Source: Cichorium intybus (lineage: Eukaryota; Streptophyta; Magnoliopsida; Asterales; Asteraceae). From it: a stretch of DNA of 64,000 nucleotides. Below, one piece after another: positions 11,191 to 23,645 of this stretch (its first letter is position 1; each line of letters begins with the position of its first letter). The notes below the pieces were generated by a model. The model was not told the origin of the DNA, searched no databases, and saw nothing but the letters and a program-made list of their open reading frames with translations. The stretch lies in NCBI GenBank assembly GCA_023525715.1, contig CM042012.1, positions 115,421,298 to 115,485,297 of the forward strand. The letters run 5' to 3'. A program made the translations under genes and the position numbers.

Positions 11191-12099
11191 TTGATATTCA
11201 AGCGCACTTTCAAGCATGCTAACGACCTCGGTCATCAATGGACGTTCTTTCAGGTCTCTCTTTAAATATCGATAAGCTATTGTGGTAAACATCTCCAGAG
11301 ATTTAGGATTCATTCCATCCTTTATATTGCCATAAATAATTTCATTCATTTTGTTTTGTGGATAGTACCGTCTCACCAAACCTATTAAAGACTCATCAAT
11401 ACCATTCTTGTTGCTAATGCATAACCTCCCACACAACACCTCAAACAACACCACACCAAAGGAATACACGTCAGACTCTTTTGTTAATACCCCTGTTTCT
11501 ACATATATTGGATCACAATACCCAATCGTGCCTACGACGTTGGAGACAAGAAATGTATATTTTTGGTTGGCTGGACCAAATTTGGACAAACCCAAATCGG
11601 AGATCTTAGCGTTCCAATTCTCATCTAATAGGATGTTAGAACTCTTAATATCACGATGCAATACTCTTTGTTGGGTTCCACCGTGATTGTGGAAGTATGC
11701 TAGTCCATGAGCTGCCCCGATGCAAATCTTAAGTCTTTTTATCCAAGTTAGAACATCTTTGTTGAGATACGAGTCAAGACTTTTCCTAGATGCAAACTCG
11801 TATACGAGGATCTTCTCATTACTCTCATCACAAAATCCTAACAGAGAAACAATGTTTTCATGCTTGTAAAGAGAAAGCATAATAATCTCCTTCCAAAACT
11901 CGGGGTTTCCTTGCCCAAATGTAGGATCTAATCGCTTTACCGCAGCAATTATCAGCCCCGTTGGATGAACAAGTTCTCCTTTGTATACTCTTCCAAACCC
12001 TCCTCTCCCAATGCAGTTATCATCGGCAAAATTGTTTGTTGCACAGGTTATGGCTTCTAGTTGTATCCTCAGGTGTTCAAACTGTTCCGCGAGATGCAT
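11191..12099 (-). CDS. Receptor-like cytoplasmic kinase exon, copy A
   Basis: This exon encodes 303 residues of a Ser/Thr kinase domain of the receptor-like type. The N-terminal FEHLRIQLEAITCATNNF leads into the glycine loop GRGGFGRV (about 32-39), the ATP-binding Lys in AAVKRL, the catalytic HRDIKSSN, DLG in place of DFG, the activation-segment end GTIGYCDP where most kinases have APE, and DVYSFGVVLFE. No signal peptide, transmembrane segment or ectodomain is seen, so it should be cytoplasmic and catalytically competent. The ATG at 12,099 aligns with copy B. The exon ends at a consensus donor and most likely splices to the kelch exon. About 17 residues differ from copy B. Confidence 0.85.
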
Positions 12100-12526
12100 A
12101 CTTACGATGATTGAAATGAAACGGGGAACAAAAGAATTGTAGCTTGAGTCTTTAACGAGCTAATATTATATATAGATATAAGAATAGAGAAGAACTTGAC
12201 GATTGCATTGATGAGAATGTGTTCATATTCTTTTTGGATAGTGGACGATATTACTTTTCAATTGCAAAGTAATATCTTTTTGGATAGGGTCTTGTGTGGT
12301 ATATGCTGTAAATCATTGATCTCAAAGATTCGGTGGTCGATACTTGTGGCCCACCGACCACAGCTTTAGAATTTTTGTTCTTATCAGTGATATGCATTCC
12401 TACTTGGCTAATTTGATAGATTTATTAGCGCTCTTATTTGAAGAAAATGATCAATGTTAAAGTCGTGTAACACTCTTAAATTGATCTAATTGAAATAATT
12501 AACTAAGCTCTGGACGATATTATTTT
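12100..12526 (-). other. 5' flank of the copy A kinase gene
   Basis: AT-rich DNA homologous to 50,490-50,915. It should carry the promoter and 5' UTR. A tatatatagata tract near 12,165-12,178 is a possible TATA region; nothing else is recognisable. Confidence 0.4.
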
Positions 12527-13976
12527 GAGCTGAATATTAAGAAAACCGAGATTTTTTGGCCCTCTTGTGACGGTAGGAAACTTCGTGACGGCTGTTTCCT
12601 AGCAGATATTGGTAGACCTTCTTTGGGAGTAAAGCTCCTTGGGGGGGCTGTTAGTAGAGACGCTGGGTTCATTAGTGGGCTGGCCATGAAGAGAGCTGTC
12701 AAGGCTGTTGATTTGATGGGCCTTCTTCCCCAGCTTTGTGACCCGCAGAGTGAGCTCCTTTTGCTACGTTCTTGTATGGGCATTGCTAAACTTTTCTTTG
12801 GTTTAAGAACTTGCCAACCGATGCATATGGAGGAGGCAGCTTTGTTTTTTGACAAAGGATTGCGTGGTTCCATCGAAGACATTGTGGTTAGTGGTGGCCC
12901 TTACTTTGGAGACTTCCAGTGGCGGTTGGTTTCCTTACCAATACGTTTTGGTGGTTTGGGTTTGTACTCGGCTAGTGAGGCTTCCTCGTACGCTTTTGTA
13001 GCGTCGAGGGCCCAATCTTGGGCCTTACAATACCACAACTTGCGCAACAGTAGCATATGTGGTATGGACATTGATTATTATTCTGCTTTGGATCGTCTGC
13101 ATGGCACAATTCCGGATTTTGACTGTAACGGTTTCACTAATAAGAACATCGCCCCCCCTAAATCCCAAAAAACATTGGCGGATGCTCTCTTTAGTAAGAT
13201 CGTCAAGGATATGGAAGACGACTTTCACATGACGTTCAAGCAGAAAGCTGTATTGGAGTGTCTTCGAGCACCACATGCTCAAGATTTTTTGCTAGCTATC
13301 CCCATTGACGACCTCGGTTTACATATGTCCCCTGTGGAATATCGCGCTATTCTACGGTACCCGCCTTATGATTCCTTTTTTTCCGGTCGACGAGATATGT
13401 CCGGTTTGTCGCAAGGCGTGCTTGGACTCTTTTGGAGATCATGCTGTTCATTGTCGGGAGCTCCCAGGATACAAATACCGGCATGATATGGTTAGGGATG
13501 TTCTTTTTGACGTATGCCGACGTGCCGGGATTTCGGTACGAAAAGAAGCGCCTGTTAACTTTTTGACTGACCCGTCAAACCGGAGATCTACGCTCAGGCC
13601 TGCTGACATTTTGGTCTTCGGATGGATGGGAGGTAAACATGCTTGTGTGGACCTTACCGGGGTTTCCCCTCTTGTGAACATGAGGGGTGGAGGTTTCACA
13701 CAGGGACATGCGGCTTTGAAAGCAGCTGCATGCAAAGTGGATAAACACGAAAAAGCATGTCGTGAGAATCAACATGTGTTTATCCCTTTGGCTTTTGATA
13801 CCTTTGGTTTTCTCGCACCTGAAGCTGTGGAGCTTCTCAACAGAGTTCAACGGGTTATGCATAGTATAATCATGTCCATTAGATCTATGGATTTTGTTTT
13901 TAAGCGTATCAGCTTTGCCATTCAAAAAGGGCTAGCGGCGCAGCTTGTTGCCCGTTTGCCAAACGTCTTTATGTAA
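12527..13976 (+). pseudogene. 5'-truncated non-LTR retrotransposon ORF2 C-terminus, frameshifted
   Basis: Coding similarity starts abruptly at the insertion boundary (LNIKKTEIFWP), where copy B has uninterrupted host DNA. The first frame continues VKLLGGAVSR, DPQSELLLLRSC and LPIRFGGLGLYSASEASSYAF, matching the C-terminal part of a widespread plant reverse-transcriptase family. One extra C near 13,357 shifts the frame. The second frame then gives CPVCRKACLDSFGDHAVHC (zinc motif), RPADILVFGW, ACVDLTGVSPL and KVDKHEKAC, and ends at TAA 13,976 after GLAAQLVARLP. The RPxD…VDxT…K pattern resembles the restriction-like endonuclease of R2-type elements. No poly(A) tail is seen. AATATTAAG near both ends may be the TSD. 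Confidence 0.75.
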
Positions 13977-13999
13977 ATGTTTCTTTTACTAAGTTAAAT

Positions 14000-14815
14000 A
14001 TTAAGGAAATTGAGAGAATATCATTTAACTAATTGGCTTAAATTCCTAACATAACACCGTGAGAAATTAGATGTATACTCATCTACTCGTCCCATTAGGC
14101 TTTTAAGTGCAACATACAGCAATGGCCATATACACATGACAATGTGTCGTATATAACATTTTGGTAGAAGTTCATATTTGTCATACATGGAAAAACATAA
14201 CAGACAATTTCACTGATTCCAAAGTCATACGAAAATAAATTAAAGAATTATTTTTGTTATAAAACTTGAAAGCCGAATGATGCAGGGCATCCTTGTGTGA
14301 GCTGAATGCCCACTTAGACTATACAGTATGGGGACGATTTTCTCAGTGGCATCCGAGGTGGCAGCCGATGCAGCTGGCATGCACCATCCCAGGATAGCGG
14401 CATCGGCATGGGCAAGGTCTCCATCGGCAATATCACGTAGCCTAAGCCAAAATGAGCGGTTGATAAAGTGGGCGGCTTGCGTGGACGGACCGGTTATTCC
14501 AGCAGAGTGGTACGCTTAAATCGTATCTTTAGAGTTCTGTCGTTTCTTCACGGTTTTAACATAGTGGTTGGACCTAGTGTTAAGCATAGACATCTAACCG
14601 GATGAAAAGGATTTAGTTTTTAATTTATTGTTATTTTTAACTTTTGTTGTATAGACTAATTTAGATAGATATATTTAAAAATAATATCATCTCGGTTGTC
14701 TCTAAGTCCATGTTTGTTTTCATGAATAAAATCAAAACTTTTAGTTAACCCCATGTTTTGGTCAACTTTTTAGTTAATTCGACATTTCAAGTTAGGTTTT
14801 AAAATTATCATTATA
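14000..14815. other. Non-coding end of copy A
   Basis: This is homologous to 50,930-51,063 plus 53,091-53,640. A GC-rich segment at about 14,312-14,440, absent from copy B, contains an open frame (14,328-14,519) that I do not recognise. Confidence 0.5.
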
Positions 14816-14941
14816 TTTGTTATGAAATATTATTCACCTGTTATGAAATATTATTCGATGAATGATCAGTGGATTCTTCTTATTCTCTCATACCTCTCCA
14901 TCATTATTGAACATTAGTAAATAACATTATTATAAGTTTTA

Positions 14942-15186
14942 GAGTAAATTAAAGAAACACTCCCTAAAGTATCCAAAAACTAACAGATAGAACCCAAGTA
15001 TCCGATTTTCACTATATGGGTCACTAAGGTTTACAAAATCCTACAAAACGGTCCCTGAGGTATCGAAATAATTAATAAGTCCATATGAAATGATTTTTTT
15101 ACCCTTTTTAATTTCTTTTTTCTTTTTCTTTAAATTTATTATTTATTTATTAATAAACAAAAAAATATACCCCAACCACCCCCACC

Positions 15187-15259
<73 letters not shown>

Positions 15260-16411
15260 TCCTTCCTTCCTTCCATCCATCCATCCTTCCTTCCTTCCTT
15301 CCTTCCTCTGCATATAGAACAAAAAGGGCAGCACCTATCTTTACCCCCACCGTCACAGTGGCTGAAGAACACTCGATCTCTCAAGTAATCATCTCACCAG
15401 TGAAATCCCACTTTTGACATCGAAAACCCTCCAAAATCTCGATCTTTCTTTCATAGTCGCTGAAGAAAAATATCATCCAGTTCAACCTCAGATGGCCCGA
15501 TTGAAGCAGCAATTTTTGAAATCGAAACCTGCAATTTTTGAAATCGAAACCTGTGATTTTTGAAATCGAAACCTGCAACCTCAGATGGTCTTCGTTTTTG
15601 AAATCGAAACCTACAATCGCAATCTCAGATGGTCTTTGTTTTTGAAATCGAAACCTGCAATCTCAGTTTCCGGAGATGCACCTTCTGATTTCTTGTTGAA
15701 ACTGTGACTGGAAACGATGAAACAGGCACACGTGTGGAGAAGAAATCAATGGGAAAGAGATATGAGGTCGAAATATACAGAGGATGGTGGCTGTAATCTG
15801 ATTGATCAGATTTCTGTCCATATGTGTGTATGCAGGTTTGAAAAGTAAATTTGAAGGTGAAATTTGACGAGAACTGAAGTGATGTTGGACCTTTAAGGTT
15901 TCATAATTTTACGACAAAATGAAACTGTGATTATGGTGGTTGTTGTCCGGCGAAAGAGGATTGTGTCCGGTGGGTTCCGGGAGGTGGCAAGGTGACAAAC
16001 TGTGGAAGTTTGATTGTTTGGCAATGGAGGAATCGATGTGTGAAGTTTGATTGTTTGAGTTGCAGGTGAGATGAGGAAGAAGAAGATGGAGGTGGGGTGG
16101 GTTTTTTGATTGGAGAGAGAGAGAGAGATATAGAGAGAGAGAGAGAGAGAGAGAGACGTGGGGTGGGGTGGGGGTGGTTGGGGTATATTTTTTTGTTTAT
16201 TAATAAAATAAATAATAAATTTAAATAAAAAGAAAAAAGAAATTAAAAGGGTAAAAAAGTCATTTCATATGAACCTATTAATTATTTCGATACCTCAGGG
16301 ACCATTTTGTAGGATTTTGTAAACCTTAGGGACCCATATAGTGAAAATCGGATACTTAGGTTCTATCTATTAGTTTTTGGATACTTTAGGGAGTGTTCAT
16401 GTAATTTACTC
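14942..16411. mobile_element. Mutator-like element with long TIRs and 9-bp TSD
   Basis: The ends GAGTAAATT and AATTTACTC open arms of about 250 bp that mirror each other through …gataccTcagggacc… and an AT-rich spacer. The exact 9-bp duplication TAAGTTTTA lies at 14,933-14,941 and 16,412-16,420. There is no transposase. The left arm ends in a CT/CTTC microsatellite and the right arm in its mirror GA tract. The centre (15,360-16,110) contains about five copies of a 20-odd-bp unit built on TTTTTGAAATCGAAACCT at about 15,510-15,660. Short ORFs there are repeat artefacts. Confidence 0.9.
15191..15306. repeat. (CT)n then (CTTC)n/(CATC)n microsatellite inside the MULE arm
   Basis: About 33 CT units run to 15,257, followed by CTTC and CATC units to 15,306. 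The mirrored GA tract is at about 16,111-16,155. Confidence 0.97.
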
Positions 16412-17888
16412 TAAGTTTTATGAATGTAGTTATGTACCACCGTAAAGTGCATTCATAATATAACTCACTTTTCATCTTTTTTTTGCTAGTATAAATAATG
16501 AGTAATATGTATTGAAAATTTGATGACTTTACCCACAAGTAATGAAATAAACTTCTTTAGAATCACATGTTATACTTTATTCTTTAATATATCTTCATAT
16601 TTTATTACACGTTATCAACACGAGTTATTTTATAAGTTCACATGTACAATGCTCACTACGAAAAAAAATTACATTTTGTGGCACAATTTCGTAGTAGCAT
16701 AAATTTTTTTTGTGCCACTATATTATATTTTTAATGGCACATCTATCTTTTGTGCCACTATAGGTGAAAATTTCTAATTACATTTTGGCGCTGTCCGTTC
16801 GCTCCAAGATTAAAAAGTGTAAAGCATGTCCACACAGTTTAGGGTTTCAAAAGGTTCTCCTTAGTTCAAATTCCATAATTCCTCTTGCTATCTAAATCCC
16901 CAACTATACCACCGCCACAACCAATATGTCTTAGATGATTGAGGGTGTGTTTGGATGTGCTTAAAAAAACTGCTTATTACCTTATCAGCTTTTTGTAAAG
17001 GCCAATAAGCTAAAAAGGTGTTTGGGTATATCATAAGTGCTTATTAGATTAGCTTATCCCTTTCATTGAATAAGCCGGTTTTTCATAAGTAAGGGTCACC
17101 TTACTTTTCAAAACTCCTTATCGCTTATGAGTAAAAAAAGACATGTTTGCCCTCATTTTCTCGCATATGCTCATCACACATCTGATCAAATATTCTCTTC
17201 TCTCGTTCACACATCTGATCGGAAACACCTCTACGCCTCCACAGGTACGAATCTTCTCTTCTATCTACTTCATCTCGCTTTCGGATTTACTTCCTCTGAT
17301 TTTTGTGTCGTTCATGCCTCTATCGGCCTCAAGCTTTGTTGCCAGCAAATAAATCTTCGATTTGTCCGTCATATCGGTTTCAGATTTGGGTAATCACAAG
17401 ATCTGATTTTTCTGAGATGTATTTCATGGATTAATTCAAATATCTATCAATCTTTGATTTTTCTGCTTAATGTTATGATCTCAGGAATTTATCTTAATTT
17501 TTCACGGTTTCTTGCTTGTCTGATGTTGCTAAATTTACTTTCAGGGATCGTTTTCTTTGTTAGATCAATTTAGGGATCAATTTCTGCTTCTTTAGGTACG
17601 AAACTGGCTTCTAATTTCATCAGATTTATGTTTCAATATTTTCTAATTTCAATGTTTTCTGGTTTGAACCTTTGTGAGTTTTGCTTTATGTTTCAATTGT
17701 TTGTGAAATTGCTTGAAGTTGTTGACTTTGCTGAAGTTTCTGTTCTCATGAGATTGCCCTAGAATTGTTAGTTTGCAGTGTTTACATAGATATTGTGTGA
17801 TAAGTATCATGGTATTGAAATGATTTTAGATATTTTTCATTCTATTATTTTGTGGATCTGTTACAAGTTGTTGGTGATTAATTTTCAG

Positions 17889-18862
17889 ATGATGGATTCC
17901 AATAACATGAATGTTGTTGATTGTGAAACATCTACAAAAAAAATTAAAAAAAATTCATATGGGATAAATGTACCTTCATGGTGTTTATCGGTTTGTGTTT
18001 GATTGAGTTAAGAAAGGGAAATAGACCTGTTAGTCACTTTAATAAGGTTGGGTGGGAGAATTTAGAGAAAGGCATGTTGGAAAAAACCGGTAAGGTCTTT
18101 GAGAAAAAACAACTTAAAAACAAATGGGACATAATGAAAAAAGAATGGAAGCTTTATGACCGCTTAATGAGACGTGAAATTGGAATCGGTGGGAGTAGAA
18201 CGATGTTGGATGCGTCGCCTAAGTGGTGGGACGAGAAAATAATGGTAACAATATTTACTATGCTTTTTATTAACTATGGTTATGATATTGTGAAATTCAT
18301 GAATTAAACATCATCCTTTTATCATGTAGGTGGATAAAGACTATGCCATGTTTAGGGACGCGGATTTGGCAATATACAAGGAGTATTATGCTCCATTGTT
18401 TATGGATTCTCTTGCGGTTGGTGATCATACTATGACTCTAAACTAGTTTCAAAATGAAGAAAAGATGGAGGGCAAAGGAGACAATGATGAAGTCAACTTA
18501 GGTGAAGATGAGCCTCTTTTTCGTAGTTTCCCTGAAACTAATTCGAGTAAAAGGAAGAAGTCTAAGAATACGGCCAACAGTCGTGTAACCAAGAGTAAAG
18601 ATGCATCATTTGAGAATAAACTAGATGTCGTATTGGAGGCCCTATCATCAAGAAGCACACAAACTTTTCCACCAACTACTCCGTGTTCGACAATAGCAGA
18701 TTGTATAAAGGTCGTGATAAATTTTCCAGGTTTTGAAGAAGGTTCTGAATTGTATTCTAAAGCTTTGTGTGCCTTCATGAAAAAGCAATCGCGTGAAGTT
18801 TTTATGGTTCCAACGACTAATGAAGGAAAGATGGCGTTCCTTAAAGTTCTCTTGCGAGATTG
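17889..18862 (+). pseudogene. Harbinger ORF1, Myb/SANT-like DNA-binding protein (broken)
   Basis: It starts MMDSNNMNVV. After a frame change near 17,990 it reads RPVSHFNKVGW, QLKNKWDIMKKEWKLYDRL and SPKWWDEKI, the Myb_DNA-bind_3 pattern of PIF ORF1 proteins that pair with the transposase at the TIRs. An intron with donor after AAAATAATG|GTAACA and acceptor ATGTAG|GTGGATAAAG (exon from 18,330) follows. A TAG at about 18,444 then breaks the frame before a last 132-codon piece ending KMAFLKVLLRD. The frameshift and stop make it a pseudogene. Confidence 0.75.
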
Positions 18863-19199
18863 ATTTGACTTCTTATGTGTTATTGTTAAACATTATGTGT
18901 CACGATTTAGGTGTTGTCGTTTGACATTATTAGTTGTCGTTTGACATTATGTGTTATCGTTTTAGGTGTTTTCGTTTCACATTATTAGTTGTCGTTTGAC
19001 ATTACGTGTTGTCGTTTGACATTATGTGTTAATGGTTGTTATGTAATCGACGTTTTATTTTATGTGTTAATGTTTGAACTTTTATTTTTGTTTTATGAAT
19101 GATGGATATTTTTGTTTTATGAATGATGGATAGTGATGATTCTAGTTTAAGTGATAGTAATGAAGAATATTGGATAGAGGAGGAGATAGAATTCTAACA

Positions 19200-20255
19200 G
19201 TTATGTGGGTTAGTTGTGCAAGGGATAGTACAAGCCCGTAACTCGTATACCACACGTAGGCCTTGTCATACATCATATTGCACAGGGAACATCTTTATTG
19301 ATGAAATATTAAACGGCCACCTAGACGGTGTTATGATATGTTTAGACTACGCGTACCGATATTTAGACAGTTATGTACAGATCTTGCTACAAAGTATGGG
19401 TTGAATGTTTAAGGAAACATCTTTATTAACGTACCATCTAATGTTAAATGTTTAAGGAAACATGTTTTATATTTGTAGGATTGCATTGGCGCTATTGATG
19501 GGACACAGGTGAAGGCATAAGTCTCAAACCAGGAGCAAGCGATGTACATTGGTCGGAAAGGATATGCCACACAAAAATAATGGCAGCTTGTGATTTCAAC
19601 ATGTGCTTCACATTTGTATAGGCCGGATGGGAGGAGACCAGCCATAATACTAGAATTTTCAAAGAGGCATTACAGAGACCAGATGTTCACTTTCCACATG
19701 CCACTGGTGGTTACTATAATCATTTGGCAATGCAAGTTTTAAGTTTTTCATATTGTTCGAAGCGAATAACTGTTTGTTTTATTTGAAGATAAATATTACG
19801 TCGTCGATGCCGGATACCCAAATACTAGAGGGTATATTGCTCCGTACAAGGGTACAAACATTCGTTATCACCTTCTGGGTTTCCAACGTGGAGAGATAGC
19901 TACATTGCGTGCTCCCCGTGGACCACAAGAGAAATTTAACTATTACCACTCTTCATTGAGAAATATTATCAAACAAACATTTGGAGTGTGGAAAACTAGA
20001 TGGGCATTATTGAGAGACATACACGTTAGTTACAAGTACGAGCACCAAGTGAGTATTGTGATAGCATCAATGGCGATCCACAACTATATTAGAAAGGTTG
20101 GTACTTTTGATGAAGCGTTTGATATAGCTGAACAAAAATCTTACACTCTCAATGACGATGGTACGGATAATGAAACCAATGAGGAAGGTCCAAGTGTACG
20201 TCGTAGGAACGGCGATGATATGTATATGGCAGCGATACGAGATATTATCGCATAA
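19200..20255 (+). pseudogene. PIF/Harbinger DDE transposase (broken)
   Basis: The catalytic blocks are recognisable across several frames: DCIGAIDGTQVKA at about 19,480 with the first Asp, VVDAGYPNTRGYIAPYKG at about 19,800 with the second, and a continuous 116-codon frame (19,905-20,255) with FNYYHSSLRNIIKQTFGVWKTRW. The position of the third acidic residue (usually IER.FG) reads IKQTFG, so the catalytic Glu appears lost. An in-frame TAA follows VKA. The transposase would be inactive. Confidence 0.8.
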
Positions 20256-20834
20256 AACATATTGGCATTACTGAGATAAATGTAATATGACTTTATGTGT
20301 GACCGTTTTTTAGGACTTTGTTTACAAGTTGTGTTCTAGTTTTTTGTGTGAACTTAACTTTTAATATTACTATGGCGTAATAAAAAAATTTTAACAAAAA
20401 TTATATTTTTAAATATTTTGTAAAAAAATGTAATATAAATATAAATTGTCAAAAAAAAAGGTTAAGTATAAATATTATTTATGAAAGTGGTAAATAGTTG
20501 TGGATGTGTAAAAATGCCCTTATTGGTCATTTTACATCTATAACAGCTAAGCCAAACACTTTTTAAACCTCATTATCAACTTATTCAATTTTCCTACTAT
20601 ATAAGCTCATCCAAACACTTTTTTAAAACTCATTTTTGAAAAGTTACAAGCCAATAATCACTTTTGCCTAAAAGTGCTTATAGAGTCAAATAAGCACATC
20701 CAAACAGGCGTGCCATATATTAGATGCAGCCTTCATTAGTTCCTTTCCCCTCTTCAGGATCGACACACGGTAACTCTTTTCCCCTTCTTCGTCATCTCTG
20801 ATTTCCCCTACATCGTATCCCTCCCCCGCTGGTA

Positions 20835-21183
20835 TTGGTCTCATTGTTTCCTTTGGCTCCGCCTTCTTCGTCATCTCCGATTCCCCCTGGAAAGATCTTG
20901 GTCTCATTGTTTCCTTCGGCTTTCTCATTTGCTGCCTCTAACTTCCTCTTCATCGATGCCAATAGAAATGGTCTTAACCCACCTTTTCAGCCCTCCAATG
21001 GGTTTGAGATCGAACGATGGCCCCTCACTTCCCACAGTCGATCTCATCACCACCACCAGGCTTGCTTACATCCGCCATCTTCCACGTAGCACCGTTCTCA
21101 AAAAAGGAATTAGGGCTGCCCTCTACCGTTTCACTCTAGACTCACATGAAATTGAAAAATGTAAGTTACAAACTTCAAGTTAA
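20835..21183 (+). other. Possible captured exon in the CACTA, function unknown
   Basis: Two overlapping frames of 84 codons lie in sequence that is more GC-rich than its surroundings. One contains LITTTRLAYIRHLPRSTVLKK and reaches a donor-like AAAT|GTAAGT near 21,160. A matching acceptor TTTGTAG|GATG at about 22,530 opens a short frame to 22,623. This may be host sequence carried by the transposon. I cannot name the gene. Confidence 0.3.
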
Positions 21184-21642
21184 ACGGTTTGTTTTCTATT
21201 GATTATGATTTAAATCTAATTTTTGGAACTTGATTCTTTCTTCAAACGATTCGTTCCCTAATATACTACCATCCCCATTTCACCACTCGTCGGTTTGCTT
21301 CAAGTGACTTGTTGGTTGATACAACATGGCACTCCAGCAACTCGACGATGTTGACTTGTTTTAAGGTGTTGTAGAGTCCCTACCCTCTAGCATGCTTTGA
21401 GTATGGATCTCTTAACATATTTTTGATGTATGTATGAGATTGAATAACTGCCACATTTATTAATTTTTCCAATCTACCAATACGTTGTAAGTTCTATTCA
21501 TGTATGTTTCTTTTTCTTTGCAAATGTAGAAAATTAATTATCATAAACGAATAAATTCATGGTCTGGGCATGGTAGGAAAAAAGTTTTCTATGCGTGCGA
21601 CTTCATGCATGCTTCATGTGGTTCTTTTAGAGTTTTGTGGTC

Positions 21643-22350
<708 letters not shown>

Positions 22351-22623
22351 TATTGACTCTGAACTCAACAATGCTTTATTTTGATCCAGATTCAAACAAT
22401 GAGACTCTATTAGACTGTTAATAGTACCATCAATCTCAAGAGTGCCTTTATACATCTTTAATCATTAGAAAGACTTAAAACACCGTAAAATTGTTGAATT
22501 TGTTGATGATTTAACTTATAATTTTTGTAGGATGCAAGAGCACGGGGGCGAGACAATTATTCCTTTCAATTGTGCTTTGGGAAGGAATCTTGTTGACCTG
22601 GCAGATGATGAAGATGCAAAATA

Positions 22624-23330
22624 GTGTGAGGAGAGCAAGATTCAAAGGTCAGTTGAGATCATGTTTTCTTATAAATTAGATAATTCAATCATGCATTTTA
22701 CTAATTATACAAACAATTTTTCTTGTTTCTTGTTGAGTATTTTTTGCTGTATTGCATAATTCGTTTGATAAAAAAGATGATCTGACTGATTCTTTTTGTG
22801 TTACAATGCCCTTCCAAAGATTATAAAGACTGTATTTTCTACTATTAATCTTATAAATTTATTCACTACTGACCTGATGAAGTACGTTCTATGCTATTTG
22901 ATTATAGTATGTTATTTTGCCACTAATATATAATATACAGTTTGTTATATTTAGTTTGTGCAGTGAAGATTATGAACACATGTTTGGCGACACAACTTTA
23001 AGCACTTTCAATCGCTTAATTGTGAAACATGAAGTTGTCCTAAGAGACGTCTTTTTAATTAGGGATGAAAGATTATGTAACGCGACGACATGAAGCATAC
23101 TTTCTTATTCGGTTTTGTAACAGGGATGATAGATTATTTAAACTTGATTCAATTTTGAGGATATAGGGACTACGGTGTTTGGTTTTAAGTGCTACTTGTA
23201 CATTGTTTGTACTTAGTAATACAATTTAACTTTTATTGTAAGTAATGGAATTTTATGTTTATCTATTTTTGTAATTATTTTTTCATTTTGTTCCATTCCA
23301 ATAAAAAGAGAATCAAATTTAATTTATGAA
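22624..23330. other. CACTA interior without a recognised gene
   Basis: AT-rich, intron- or UTR-like DNA with short broken frames (for example about 22,965-23,060). No domain is recognised. Confidence 0.4.
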
Positions 23331-23645
23331 TATGAACTTTTGTGGCTTAAAAAATATGTCACTAAAACCTGAAAAGACTATAGTGGCATAACTAAAAAGT
23401 GTCACTAAAACCTGAATTTGTTACAGCGGCACAACCAAAAAGTGCCACTAAAGGCTTTTAGTAACACTTTTTTTTGTGTCGCTGATTACTAAGAGGGTCT
23501 TTAGTGACACTTTTTTGGTATTTAATGGCATTTTTTGTGCCACTAAACGTCATTTTATTTGTAGTGGCTCAGAAGTTATTTTATAGACTTTCTTATCTAA
23601 TAATCCCTTAACATACAACTTTTTATTTTGATTAATACTTTCACT

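Larger units (their letters stand above)
2249..14815. repeat. Copy A of a tandem segmental duplication (interrupted)
   Basis: Segments at about 2,249-2,870, 5,200-7,250, 9,790-12,526 and 14,000-14,815 are collinear with 43,855-44,170, 44,180-45,290 plus 47,815-48,120, 48,120-50,915 and 50,930-53,640. Homology starts at a shared taatgtactagtaacttta and ends near cttttTagttaatt. The differences between the copies are explained by later insertions (2,878-4,819, 7,311-9,485, 12,527-14,000 in A; three elements in B). Non-coding parts are clearly more diverged than the kinase and kelch exons. Confidence 0.85.
16945..20709 (+). mobile_element. PIF/Harbinger element nested in the CACTA, decayed
   Basis: The termini are GGGTGTGTTTGGATGTGCTTA and its mirror TAAGCACATCCAAACAGGC, each followed inward by related sequence on attached strings such as aagctaaaaagg/…caacttattc. 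Inside are the two genes expected for PIF/Harbinger: a Myb/SANT-like ORF1 and a DDE transposase ORF2 in the same orientation. The precise ends and TSD are uncertain by a few bases. Confidence 0.8.

Noticed and set aside
15090..15384. Ser-Leu-rich and Arg-Glu-rich ORFs on both strands
   Set aside because: They are produced by the (CT)n(CTTC)n tract inside the Mutator-like arm and have no start context or homology.
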